Both the position numbers and the translations under genes were made by a program. 64,000 bases of DNA from Panacagrimonas sp965216805 (GTDB lineage Bacteria > Pseudomonadota > Gammaproteobacteria > Nevskiales > Nevskiaceae), in the NCBI RefSeq assembly GCF_965216805.1, contig NZ_CBDCGN010000003.1, positions 1,550,001-1,614,000 of the forward strand, in the 5' to 3' direction. Below, in pieces: positions 23,634-32,690 of this stretch; the stretch's first letter is position 1; each line of letters starts with the position of its first letter. The notes beneath the pieces were generated by a model. It worked only from the letters and a program-made list of their open reading frames with translations. It was not told the origin of the DNA and ran no database searches.

Positions 23634-26333
23634 ATGGAATCGCAGTACCCGTTGTTCAAGCGACTGCGCCTCCGGCGCCGTGGCGAGGCGATCACGCCGG
23701 TGCGCGGCCCATGGTGGCCGCTGTATCTGATCGGTCTGGCGACCTTGCCGTTATCACTGGCGGCGCAGGAAGGGGCGCAGACCCCGGCGCCAGAGTCGCC
23801 GCAACAGGCAGACGTGGCGACCGATGCAACCGCAGAAGTCACCGAGATCACGGTCACCGCCACGCCCATCCGCGACAGCCTGGAGGCGTCCATCAACGCG
23901 CAGCGCGATGCCGTCAACGTGGTCAACGTCATCGCCTCTGACACCATTGGGCGTTTCCCCGACCAGACGGCGGCGGCGGCCTTGGCGCGCCTGCCAGGCA
24001 TCGCGGTGCAGCGCGACCAGGGCCAGGAGCGTTTCATCCAGGTGCGCGGCGGTCCGGCGCGCTGGACCCAGGTGTCCTTCGACGGCATCAACGTGCTGGG
24101 CGCGCAGGATCGCGTGTTCCGCTTCGACTCGGTGCCCGCCGCGCTGATCGGCTCGGTGGAGCTGAGCAAGACCCTGACGCCGGACATGTCCTCCGAAGCG
24201 CTGGCCGGGCGCGTCAACATCAATACCTTCTCGGCGCTGGACAACCCGGGCTGGGATACGCAGCTCGAAGCCGGCTATGGCTACATCGATCTCGCCGACG
24301 GGCCACAGGAGTCTTATTCCGGTCGCGTGGCCTGGAGCGATGGTCGCATCGGCGCGGTGTTCGCGGCGTCCCACTTCGAGTTCGAGCAGCAGGCCGACAA
24401 TGCCGAACCTGCGTACGACGCAACGGGCATCTCCGCGTTGCGCGCGGCCAAGTACGTGACCATCCGCGAAACCAACGCCTACTCGGGCAAGTTCGAGCTC
24501 GAGGTCGCGCCGGGGCATCGCCTGAGCTTCACCAGCCTCTACACCGAGTTCAAGGACGACGAACTTCGCAATCAGTACACCTTCAATTTTGCCGGCGCCG
24601 CTGGCGGTACGCGCGACTTCGGGTCGGCGGATTTGCAGGGGGTGCCGGTGCAGGGGTTGTTCGAAGAAGGCGACTATGAGAACAACACCTTCTACAACGT
24701 GCTGCGCGGCGAGCACGCGCTGGGACCCTGGCTCGCCGAGTGGCAGCTTGCGTATACCGAGACCGAGGACCTTACCGACCTGCCGCTGGTGGCCCAGGTG
24801 TCGGCTGACGCGGGGCTGCGGCCTAATCTGGGCTATCAGGCCGGACCGAATTTCCCGACCGTCACCATTGGCGATGATGGCTCCAGCCGGCTCGATCAGC
24901 GTGCATTCGATACCGAAGTGCTGGCGTATTTCGGTGGCGGCTCGGAGTCCGAGTCTTACACCCTCAAGGGCGATCTGGAGCGCGAGCTGAACGTGGTCGG
25001 CGGGCCGTCCACCTTCAGCGTCGGCTTCCAGTACGACACCCGCGAATCGGTCAGTCCCGGTGCGGTGGCACTGCTTAGGCCGGACGGCACCGTCGGCTCG
25101 CTGCCGTTGCGCCAGACCGCCGAGGCACTGGGCGTGGCATGGACGCCGTTCGACTTCATCACTGGCGAGCGGATCGACGAGCAGTTCCAGCGCGGTTTCG
25201 ACTGGAATTACATCGACAATCGTGGCCTGCGTGGTCAGCTCGACGGCGTGCTGAGCGCGGCGCGCGCAGCCAATGCCGCCGGCACCGGCAACTTTGCGGT
25301 GCCGACCGCCGATGCGGGTCAGGCGTATCAGGTCGATGAGGACATCTCGGCGGCCTACGCGATGAACAAATGGCAATGGGGACGCCACGGGCTGCTCGCC
25401 GGCGTGCGAGTGGAACGCGTGGACATCCGTAGCGCCGGTAATGTCACCCAACCCGGCGTCGACGGTGGCGCACCCATCCGCAGCCCGCTGGCAGTGGAGA
25501 ACAGCTTTACGGATCTGTTTCCCAGCGTGCACTGGAATGTCGATGTCACCGACACGCTCAAGTACCGGCTGTCCGGTGTCACCGGCGCGGCGCGTCCCAG
25601 CTTCAACGAGCTGCGCGCCAATGCCAGCCTCAACGACACCAATCTGCGCGTAACCGGCGGCAATCCCGATCTCGAACCGGAGACCGCCTACGGTGCCGAC
25701 ACCTCGCTGGAGTGGTACTTCGCCAAGGCCGCGTTGCTGGCGGCCAACGCGTTCTACCGCGATGTCGATCAAGTGCTGTTCGACTCGGTCACCGTGGTCG
25801 GTGATGACCGTTTCAATACTGGCAGCGTGGATCGTTCTGCTTACGAATTCGAGACCACCCTCAACGGCGAGGACGGCGAACTCTACGGCGTGGAATTCAC
25901 CTACAACCAGCCGTGGACTTTTGTGCCGCCCGCACTGGAAGGTCTGGGCATGCAGGCCAGCGTGTCTTTCCTCGAGGGCAGCTTTACGACGCCTGAGGGA
26001 CGCAAAGTGGACTTTCCCGGGACTTCAGACCGCATCACCAACGTGGCGATGTTCTACGAGAACTATGACTTCTCCATCCGTCTGGGTTATCAGCACCGCA
26101 CCGACTGGCTGGATGACATCTCGGTGGACGCGCAGACCGACACCTTCTGGGAAGCGACCGAGCGCGTGGATCTGTCGGTGCGTTACGAGCTGACCCGCGT
26201 GATCACGCTCTACATGGATGCCAACAATCTCACCGACGAGCTGGGCATTCGTTACGCCGGTGACGAATCTCGTCCCACCGAAGTGGAAGCCTTCGGCCGC
26301 CGCTATCTATTCGGCGTTCGCGCCAGCCTCTAG
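23634..26333 (+). CDS. TonB-dependent outer-membrane receptor
   Basis: 899 residues. A long N-terminus with a hydrophobic signal segment (residues about 28-45) precedes a TonB box-like EITVTATP near residue 79. The plug domain follows (IGRFPDQTAAAALARLPGIAVQRDQG, IQVRGGPARWTQVSFDGI, LAGRVNINT), then a beta-barrel ending in RYLFGVRASL. This plug type is common in Xanthomonadales and Caulobacterales receptors for carbohydrates and other organic ligands. The substrate is unknown. The next gene, ten bases downstream, encodes a secreted phosphatase and is probably co-transcribed, which hints at uptake of a phosphorylated compound. Confidence 0.93.
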   Translation: MESQYPLFKRLRLRRRGEAITPVRGPWWPLYLIGLATLPLSLAAQEGAQTPAPESPQQADVATDATAEVTEITVTATPIRDSLEASINAQRDAVNVVNVIASDTIGRFPDQTAAAALARLPGIAVQRDQGQERFIQVRGGPARWTQVSFDGINVLGAQDRVFRFDSVPAALIGSVELSKTLTPDMSSEALAGRVNINTFSALDNPGWDTQLEAGYGYIDLADGPQESYSGRVAWSDGRIGAVFAASHFEFEQQADNAEPAYDATGISALRAAKYVTIRETNAYSGKFELEVAPGHRLSFTSLYTEFKDDELRNQYTFNFAGAAGGTRDFGSADLQGVPVQGLFEEGDYENNTFYNVLRGEHALGPWLAEWQLAYTETEDLTDLPLVAQVSADAGLRPNLGYQAGPNFPTVTIGDDGSSRLDQRAFDTEVLAYFGGGSESESYTLKGDLERELNVVGGPSTFSVGFQYDTRESVSPGAVALLRPDGTVGSLPLRQTAEALGVAWTPFDFITGERIDEQFQRGFDWNYIDNRGLRGQLDGVLSAARAANAAGTGNFAVPTADAGQAYQVDEDISAAYAMNKWQWGRHGLLAGVRVERVDIRSAGNVTQPGVDGGAPIRSPLAVENSFTDLFPSVHWNVDVTDTLKYRLSGVTGAARPSFNELRANASLNDTNLRVTGGNPDLEPETAYGADTSLEWYFAKAALLAANAFYRDVDQVLFDSVTVVGDDRFNTGSVDRSAYEFETTLNGEDGELYGVEFTYNQPWTFVPPALEGLGMQASVSFLEGSFTTPEGRKVDFPGTSDRITNVAMFYENYDFSIRLGYQHRTDWLDDISVDAQTDTFWEATERVDLSVRYELTRVITLYMDANNLTDELGIRYAGDESRPTEVEAFGRRYLFGVRASL

Positions 26334-26343
26334 AGACCTACTC

Positions 26344-27495
26344 ATGAAAACCAATCCGCAACACCTGCTGGTTTCCCGTGCTCTGGCCGCCAGCGTGCTG
26401 CTGCTCGCCGGCTTGGCCCACGCCACCACGGCGAACGCCGAACTGCAATCCGCCGAACTGTCCCGCGACGGCCAGGCTCTGAACATCCGCTGGCAGGCGC
26501 CGGCCACGGTGGACGTGTATCTCGCCGATACGCCCGATGCGCCCGCAGCCAAGCGCAAGCTGATTTCCAAGGCCGACGCCGACGGCGTCCATCGCCTTGA
26601 GTTGAAGACCGACGCACGTCCCTACGTCTGGTTGCAACCCAAACAAGGCGAGGGTCAGTGGGTCGCTGAGCGCGTGCTGCCGCTGCAAGGCGGTCGCAAC
26701 TTTCGTGACATGGGTGGATACGAAACGGTGGATGGTCGGCGTGTGGCCTGGGGCAAGATTTATCGCTCCGGCAACATGGCCAACTTCACCGACGCCGATT
26801 ACGACTACCTGCGCAGTCTGGACATCGCCGTGATGTGTGACCTGCGCTCGCCGCAGGAGCGTGAGTTCGAGCCCACGCAGTGGCAGCGCATTGACCCGGC
26901 GCTGCAGTACCTGGCCTGGGAGCAGCCGCTGATGGAAGCGCGCAGGGCCGAAGTCGACGGCGACGGCCCCAGCCTGGCCGACATGATGCGCAAGGGCCCG
27001 GTGACCGACCCAGAGCTGACCCGCGAGGCGTTCAAGCACAACTACCGGCACGGCGCCTACGAGTTCAAGCAGCAGTACACCGCGGTGTTCGATCAGCTTG
27101 CGCAGGGCAAGGCACCGCTGGCGTTCAACTGCTCCGCTGGCAAGGACCGCACCGGCCGCATCGCGGCGCTGCTGCTCAGCGCGCTCGGCGTACCGCGTGA
27201 GGTGGTGGTGGCGGACTACGCGATGTCCGACGACGTGGTGGATTTCGAGAAGGCGTTTGCCGCACCCGCCAGCAACAGCAACACACAGAAGAGAGAATCA
27301 CCGTTCCGCGCGATGATGGAACAGTGGTCGCCTGAGGCGCGTGCGGTGCTGCTCAGCTCCGAGCCGGAGTTCATCGAGGCCATGTTCGAGCAGATCGAGA
27401 AGGATTACGGCAGCGTCGAGAATTTCCTCGAGCGCGAGCTCGGTGTGGACGACGCCAAGCTCGCCCAACTCAAGGCGCGCTACCTGGAAGGATGA
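26344..27495 (+). CDS. Secreted tyrosine/serine-type protein phosphatase (IphP-like)
   Basis: 383 residues from the ATG at 26344, with a Sec signal peptide (LAASVLLLAGLAHATTANAE). An N-terminal all-beta domain spans about residues 27-115. The catalytic domain begins with GGRNFRDMGGYETVDGRRV, and the P-loop is FNCSAGKDRTGRIAALL, giving Cys263 and Arg269 of the CX5R motif; the residue before the Cys is Asn rather than the usual His. Homologues hydrolyse phosphotyrosine, phosphoinositides or other phosphate esters. It lies ten bases after the TonB receptor, so a periplasmic or extracellular role in releasing phosphate from an imported ligand is plausible. Confidence 0.88.
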   Translation: MKTNPQHLLVSRALAASVLLLAGLAHATTANAELQSAELSRDGQALNIRWQAPATVDVYLADTPDAPAAKRKLISKADADGVHRLELKTDARPYVWLQPKQGEGQWVAERVLPLQGGRNFRDMGGYETVDGRRVAWGKIYRSGNMANFTDADYDYLRSLDIAVMCDLRSPQEREFEPTQWQRIDPALQYLAWEQPLMEARRAEVDGDGPSLADMMRKGPVTDPELTREAFKHNYRHGAYEFKQQYTAVFDQLAQGKAPLAFNCSAGKDRTGRIAALLLSALGVPREVVVADYAMSDDVVDFEKAFAAPASNSNTQKRESPFRAMMEQWSPEARAVLLSSEPEFIEAMFEQIEKDYGSVENFLERELGVDDAKLAQLKARYLEG

Positions 27496-27733
27496 GCCCA
27501 AGCGTGCTGGCAGGATCCGGACACCTGCGCGCACCGACCTTCCGTCTTGGAGGCGTCCATGCGTTGGATAGAAGATCAGACCTGGCGCAGCGTTGCAGGC
27601 GCGGTCCTGGCTGTCACCGGCGTTTCTGGCGAACCTGAGCGGTGCAGTGCCGCCTCATTTCATGCGGCCGCCTCGCAGCACCTGAGGGCAACGAAGGCCG
27701 TGATCGCGAAAGGCCGAGCGGCAAGCTCATCGT

Positions 27734-28135
27734 TCAGGTTTGCGCGTCATGCCGCTTCAGCGCGTGCTTCCAGCGCAGCAGCGGTGCATCCGCAGTGATC
27801 AGAATGGCACCGCGCTCCAGCGCGGTGGCGACGATCAGGCGGTCGATGGGGTCGCCGGGCAGGTTGGCGAGGCCCGCAGCACGGATGGCAATGGCGCCGT
27901 CCACGGGGATTTCCTGCAGGCCGCCTTCGAGTAGCTCGTGGCGTCACTGCGTGGGCGGTAGCTGCAAAGCGATTCGTCCGCGCTCGTGGAGCAGTGTCGC
28001 TTCCCAGAAGCTCAGGGCGCTGATCGCAACACCGCCTTGTGACGATCCGCGCTCGATCAGCGCCCGGCTCTTGCGGCCGAGCTTCTTGATGTCGGTGTCG
28101 GCCCATACCCGCGCATGAGTGTCCAGCAGGATCAC
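27734..28135 (-). pseudogene. vapC: VapC-type PIN-domain toxin with an internal stop
   Basis: Starting at a GTG (28135) that overlaps the antitoxin stop as GTGA, the frame encodes a PIN domain (VILLDTHARVWADTD, ISALSFWEATLLHERG). A TGA at 27944-27946 replaces codon 64, where relatives have Trp (CAG-TGA-CGC). The frame then continues without interruption through the conserved second half (LANLPGDPIDRLIVATALE, ILITADAPLLRWKHAL) to a TGA at 27734-27736. A single G-to-A change therefore splits a toxin of about 132 residues. The truncated product lacks the later acidic residues of the RNase site and should be inactive unless the stop is read through. Confidence 0.85.
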
Positions 28136-28365
28136 TTCAGCGCATTCCACTCGCCGTCGTAGGCCGGCGAGATGATATCGCCGAGGATCTTGATCTGGTC
28201 CTTGTGCAGCCCGATCAGCGACTTCACAGGCGGCGGCCGGTGCGCCTTGAGTTCGGCCACCGGCTTGCCGTGCTTGGTGATGAGCAGCGACTCGCCACTG
28301 GTCGCGACTTCGTCCATCAGTGTCAGGCAGTGGGTCTTGAATACGGATGCTTGGATGGTGCGCAT
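28132..28365 (-). CDS. Antitoxin, Phd/YefM family
   Basis: 77 residues. The N-terminal DNA-binding fold has the family pattern ASVFKTHCLTLMDEV and the conserved LLITKHGKPVAELKAH; the C-terminal tail (GDIISPAYDGEWNAL) would bind and block the toxin. The stop codon overlaps the vapC start. The gene is intact while its toxin is broken, so it survives as an orphan antitoxin and may still repress this promoter or neutralise related toxins. The proximal promoter should lie in the 134-base gap up to 28499; I see no clear palindromic operator. Confidence 0.88.
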   Translation of the reverse strand: MRTIQASVFKTHCLTLMDEVATSGESLLITKHGKPVAELKAHRPPPVKSLIGLHKDQIKILGDIISPAYDGEWNALK

Positions 28366-28499
28366 GCGATTGCCTCGCAAAAAACGACCATAACTCTGAC
28401 TATGCTGATGCCTGGCGTCAAAACCGCTGGGGCTGGCTGACGGTGGTGTGCCCGGATACCCGAGCAGACTTACGGAAACACTGGATGCGATCCGCCAGG

Positions 28500-29972
28500 T
28501 CAGGATCCCGCCAGTTCCACGAACACCGGGTTGGAGTAGAACCACAGGTCCTGCCAGGCGTCTTCGTTGTCGCGGTCCGGTTGTGGCTCCAGTTCGTCGG
28601 TATTGGTGCCCCGTACCCGCAGGTAGATCGGCGCGCGAACGTTCTTGAGCGTGTGTTCTATCACCCGGTAGGCGCCGTCGCGATGCCACTGTTCGGGGGT
28701 GAAACGTGCGGCGACACGGGTCGAGGGGTGGATGTCCACATCCGGCCGGGCGGCTGGGCCGGTGATGTCGCCGACGATTAGGTCCACGCGCGAAACCGAT
28801 GGTGTATCGCCGTTGTGGTTGGGTGCGTCCGGATCGAGGAAACGGATGCGCAGATTGACGTCGTCGCCGCGCTGCGCCGCCAGACTGCCGCCGATGTCGG
28901 CTTGAACGTCGCCCGCACGCGCGGTGACCCATAGTTCCGAGATCAGGTCGCCGGTGGTGACGAATATCCTGCCGGCGCGTAGCGCGGCGAGGATGGATCC
29001 ATGGTTTTTCTCGGCCAGTACATAGGTGTTGGAATACTCGCCAGGCCAGAAATCCGCGCCGCCTTCGCTCCAGTGAATGTGGCTGTCGGAGGTTGCGGTG
29101 ATCCACCAGCGACGTCCTTCGCCGAGCATCGAATCCCAGAAACCGCCGAGGCGCGCGGTCATCTGGTCGTAGCCGCCCAGGGTCGGGTACCGGCCGTAAG
29201 CGCCGCGTGGACGCTTGCCCTTGAAGTACTGCTCGTACATCGACGGCGCCAGGTGTTCGCGCATCTGGCCGGTGGCTTGATGGCCAGGCGCACCCTCCAT
29301 CCCCACGGCGATATGTGGCGCGGTGTCGTTCCAGGCGCGTAGCTCGGTGGGCGCGGTCATCCCGTATTCGCCCAGATCAGGCGCCGAGCGCGAGGGATGA
29401 TGGGCGATCACCAGCGGCAGCTGCGGCAGCGCCTTCATCGCTTCGAGTGCTTCGAGCATGCGTGGCTCGGTGTCCCATGACGGATCTTCGGGCCAGGGTT
29501 GGCGCTTGTTGAAGCGGCTTTCGATGCGATGCAGATGGGTGGCTTCGTCATGCGAGTGCGGCATGATGATGCTGGAGTGATCGGCACCGGGCGTGTCGAA
29601 CTCCATGCCGAAGAACTGCACCAGGTCGGGCACCGCTTTGCGCGATTCCAGCAGCTCGGGATAGGCAAATTCCAGATTGATTCTGGCGTGATTGGGGCCG
29701 CCGTGATCCGTCGCCACGGTCCAGTCCAGGCCGTATTGGCGCGCCATCACCGCGTTCATCGCAATCGGGTAGACCGCATCACCGCCGAGGATCGGCGTCG
29801 GTGGGTCTGTTTCGCGATTCAGGCCCACGCTGTAGCGGCTGTGAATGTGATGGTCACCGGCCAGCCAGCGCGCGTTGTGGTCGGACCGGTGCTCGTCCGG
29901 GTGGGCGCTCACGCCGGTAACGAGCAGCGTGAGCAACACCGCCAGCGGATGGGAAAGTCGGTGAGGGGTCAT
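28500..29972 (-). CDS. Secreted PHP-domain phosphoesterase-like protein
   Basis: 490 residues with a signal peptide (LAVLLTLLVTGVSA). The PHP metal-binding start is LAGDHHIHSRYSVG near residue 38, followed by WTVATDHGGPNH near 85, FFGMEFDTPGADHSS near 120 and ATSDSHIHW near 292. PHP proteins are metal-dependent phosphoesterases or nucleases; exported forms are poorly characterised. The C-terminal 130 residues form a beta-rich domain without recognisable motifs. It is 77 bases downstream of the end of the DSD1-like gene on the same strand and could belong to one operon with the next two genes. Confidence 0.82.
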   Translation of the reverse strand: MTPHRLSHPLAVLLTLLVTGVSAHPDEHRSDHNARWLAGDHHIHSRYSVGLNRETDPPTPILGGDAVYPIAMNAVMARQYGLDWTVATDHGGPNHARINLEFAYPELLESRKAVPDLVQFFGMEFDTPGADHSSIIMPHSHDEATHLHRIESRFNKRQPWPEDPSWDTEPRMLEALEAMKALPQLPLVIAHHPSRSAPDLGEYGMTAPTELRAWNDTAPHIAVGMEGAPGHQATGQMREHLAPSMYEQYFKGKRPRGAYGRYPTLGGYDQMTARLGGFWDSMLGEGRRWWITATSDSHIHWSEGGADFWPGEYSNTYVLAEKNHGSILAALRAGRIFVTTGDLISELWVTARAGDVQADIGGSLAAQRGDDVNLRIRFLDPDAPNHNGDTPSVSRVDLIVGDITGPAARPDVDIHPSTRVAARFTPEQWHRDGAYRVIEHTLKNVRAPIYLRVRGTNTDELEPQPDRDNEDAWQDLWFYSNPVFVELAGS

Positions 29973-30049
29973 GGCATGGAGAATTCAGGTAAGCGGCTCG
30001 TTGGACCATACCGGGACCTCGTTGCGTCCATGTGTCGTGGTCAGCCGCC

Positions 30050-31264
30050 TCAATCGCGTTGTTCGAAGACCGGCCACTGCGCCTCGATCCTGCCGTTGCG
30101 CACCGCCAGCACATCGCCGAACTGCAGCAGCACCGATTCGCTGATGCGTGGGCGCAGGAATACGTGGTCGTCAATATCCAGGCCCGCGGCGGGGGAAGCG
30201 TTGACCAATTCCTGGTTAGCGCTGCGGCCGTACAGCGCGTTGGGCTGCAGGCCGGCGGGCGAGACGTAGTTCGCCATCCAGTTGCCGCCGTAAATGAAAT
30301 GCGTCTGTCGCCGGTTGGGGTTCCACCACGCCAAAAATTTCGAGCGCGCGTCCAGCCCCGGCAATTGAATTGCGCCAGTGGACTTGAGCACCGGCGTGGC
30401 GATGAAGACCGCCGGCAGATGATCGGCCAGAGTGTCAAGGTCGAAATCTGCAGGTTTGAGCAGCGCGCTCCCCACCGAAAGCTCGTTGCACAGCGTTTCC
30501 GGTTCGTGCAGGCGATAGGTGGGACTGCCGGCGGTGTTGAAAACCAGCCCGGCGTGACAGAGATTGGAATGATGTTGCTGTGCGTGTTCCACGAATTGCA
30601 GGTAACGCGCCAGCGCACGGTCGAGCAATTGTTGTCGCGTGGCAATGATGCGCGGCACCGCGACCACATGCGGGTCATAGCCCATGAAGCCGGACCACTG
30701 CAGGTGCTGCGGATTCGCGGCAATCTGATTCAGCAGCGCATCCAGTGCTGCAAGCTCGCTGACACCGCCGCGATGCAGACCGATGTCCAGCTCGATATTG
30801 ATGCGCAGACAGGTCCCGAGCCCGCGCGCCAGCTCCAGATACTGCTGCAGGCGCGCGGGCGTATCGATCAGCCACTGCAACTGCCGGGTGGGGTCAAAAC
30901 GACCCCGCAGTTGCGCATAGAAACGTGCGGCAGAACCGGCCGGCAGCGGTTTTCCCAGCAGCAGGTCGGCATCGGCGAAAGCCTCGGCGTCCTGATTGAG
31001 AAAGGGTTGGTGGAACGACATCAAGCGACGTGTGCCCGCGCGCCGTGCAGCGTATTCCAGCAAGGGCAGGCAGGGCAGTGACTTTTCCACCAGGCGTAAT
31101 TGCTTGCCGCCGCGGCAGACCGATTCAGTAACACGGGCTAGGTTGTGATCCAGCCGGTCCAAATCGATCAGCAGACAGGGTCGCATCGGGCCGTTGCGGC
31201 GCAGCTCGGCGTTGAGCGCGGCGAAGTAGGGTGCGTGCGGCGCACCGCGGTCGCGCGGTCTCAT
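30050..31264 (-). CDS. DSD1-family PLP enzyme (D-serine dehydratase/D-threonine aldolase-like)
   Basis: 404 residues. The N-terminal alanine-racemase barrel carries the PLP lysine K61 in RLVEKSLPCL, with the substrate-side segment NIELDIGLHRGGV near residue 175. The C-terminal beta domain ends with DHVFLRPRISESVLLQFGDV, matching the zinc-binding region of D-serine dehydratases (H and a following basic residue). It probably acts on a beta-hydroxy D-amino acid. Its start overlaps the end of the FAD oxidase gene by four bases, so the two are coupled. The exact substrate is not determinable. Confidence 0.82.
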   Translation of the reverse strand: MRPRDRGAPHAPYFAALNAELRRNGPMRPCLLIDLDRLDHNLARVTESVCRGGKQLRLVEKSLPCLPLLEYAARRAGTRRLMSFHQPFLNQDAEAFADADLLLGKPLPAGSAARFYAQLRGRFDPTRQLQWLIDTPARLQQYLELARGLGTCLRINIELDIGLHRGGVSELAALDALLNQIAANPQHLQWSGFMGYDPHVVAVPRIIATRQQLLDRALARYLQFVEHAQQHHSNLCHAGLVFNTAGSPTYRLHEPETLCNELSVGSALLKPADFDLDTLADHLPAVFIATPVLKSTGAIQLPGLDARSKFLAWWNPNRRQTHFIYGGNWMANYVSPAGLQPNALYGRSANQELVNASPAAGLDIDDHVFLRPRISESVLLQFGDVLAVRNGRIEAQWPVFEQRD

Positions 31265-32550
31265 GGAATCAGCAGCTCGCGCAGGTGCGCGTTGAGCAGG
31301 CGGTCCTGGGGATCGAGCTGGCAGCGCACGCGCTGAAAATCGTCCCAGCGCGGATACAGCGCGGCGAGTTGCGCGTAGCGCAGTGTGTGCAACTTGCCCC
31401 AGTGCGGGCGGCCCTGGTACTTCCAGAAAATGGGTTCGACGAGATTGAACAGCGGGCGCCAGTCAAAGCGGTGATATTGATGCAAGGAGATCGACGCACT
31501 ATCGCGACCGTAGAACGGCGACAGCCAGGCATCGTCTGCGGCGACAGTGCGGTATTCGAGCGGGAACAGTGTGCGCAGGCCCGATGCCTTTACGGTGTGA
31601 AGAATTTCGTCCAGGCAGGCTGGACCCTGCGCGATCGGAATCTCGTATTCCATCTCGTTGAAGCGGGCGTCGCGTGGGCTGGGAAAAATCTCGTATGCGC
31701 GGCCGACTCGGTCGCTTGCGCTGTGCAAGGCCGTGAGCATGCGCTGCATCGTGCCGTCCATGCCGGGGATGCGATGCGCGATCTCGGAGGCCAGGTTCAG
31801 CACGGTGGTCACCGGCAACTGCAGGCGCGCGGGCGGAGTCGCGGGCAGATCGGTTTCGTCAAGGGTCTTGACGATGGCATGGTCGGCCTGAAAGAACACC
31901 CAGAACTCGAAATGGCGATGCTGGCGGGAGAGTTGCCCGATATCCGGAAGAAGCTGGCGGAGTGGCAGCAAAAACTCGCGCTCGCGTAGCTGATAGGTCG
32001 GGCGATTCTGCAGCCGCAGCTGCGTGGCCACACCCAGTGCGCCCAGCGAGGTGCGTGCGGCCTGATAGATCTCCGCATGTTGCTGCGCGTGTGCATGCAG
32101 GGCCTCGCCGTCCACGGTCAACAACCGGATCGCGCGCACCACCGAAGACAACGAGCCCAGGCCGACGCCGGTGCCGTGCGTGCTGGTGGCGCAGGCGCCG
32201 GCCACCGTCTGCGGGTCGACGTCGCCCTGGTTGATCAGCGCCTGGCCGTGCTGCCACAGCAGCGGTCCCAGTTGCCGCAAGCTGGTGCCGGCGCGGACCG
32301 TGGCCTGCAACTGCGACGGATCGACATCGACCAGCCCCTGCAGGTGCTGCAGAGATATCAGCGTGTCATCGCTGAGGCACAGCGGGCTGAAGGAATGTCC
32401 GGATCCGACGACTCTGAGCGCGCCCTTCACCGACTTCAGATCCGCGATCAGCTCGTCTTCGTCGCGCGGTCGCAGCCATTGCCGCGGGGCGGCGGTCTGC
32501 GCACCGGACCAGTTGCGCCAGGTCTGCGGGGAGTCGGAAGGCGAGGACAT
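31261..32550 (-). CDS. FAD-linked oxidase, D-arabinono-1,4-lactone oxidase family
   Basis: 429 residues. The PCMH-type FAD domain has VVGSGHSFSPL near residue 47 and GDVDPQTVAGACATSTHGTG near 109-128; the C-terminal ALO domain includes PLEYRTVAADDAWLSPFYGR and ends HWGKLHTL...LNAHLRELLIP. Relatives oxidise sugar lactones or polyols such as gulonolactone, alditols and xylitol. It heads a minus-strand group with the DSD1-like enzyme and perhaps the PHP protein. There is no signal peptide, so it is cytoplasmic. Confidence 0.85.
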   Translation of the reverse strand: MSSPSDSPQTWRNWSGAQTAAPRQWLRPRDEDELIADLKSVKGALRVVGSGHSFSPLCLSDDTLISLQHLQGLVDVDPSQLQATVRAGTSLRQLGPLLWQHGQALINQGDVDPQTVAGACATSTHGTGVGLGSLSSVVRAIRLLTVDGEALHAHAQQHAEIYQAARTSLGALGVATQLRLQNRPTYQLREREFLLPLRQLLPDIGQLSRQHRHFEFWVFFQADHAIVKTLDETDLPATPPARLQLPVTTVLNLASEIAHRIPGMDGTMQRMLTALHSASDRVGRAYEIFPSPRDARFNEMEYEIPIAQGPACLDEILHTVKASGLRTLFPLEYRTVAADDAWLSPFYGRDSASISLHQYHRFDWRPLFNLVEPIFWKYQGRPHWGKLHTLRYAQLAALYPRWDDFQRVRCQLDPQDRLLNAHLRELLIP

Positions 32551-32690
32551 GGAGGGATGATGGCGAATTCGGGGATATTGTCGCGCGCCGATGGGGTGAT
32601 CTTGCTAGTGATCTTGGGCGCGCGGCCGGCCTACTCTTGCGCTGAGGCGCCGACAACCGGCCGGCCGCAGGCATTCTGAGGAGCAGCACC

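Noticed and set aside
27496..27733. Possible small genes between the phosphatase and the vapC remnant
   Set aside because: Open frames here are short, unlike known proteins and not supported by ribosome sites.
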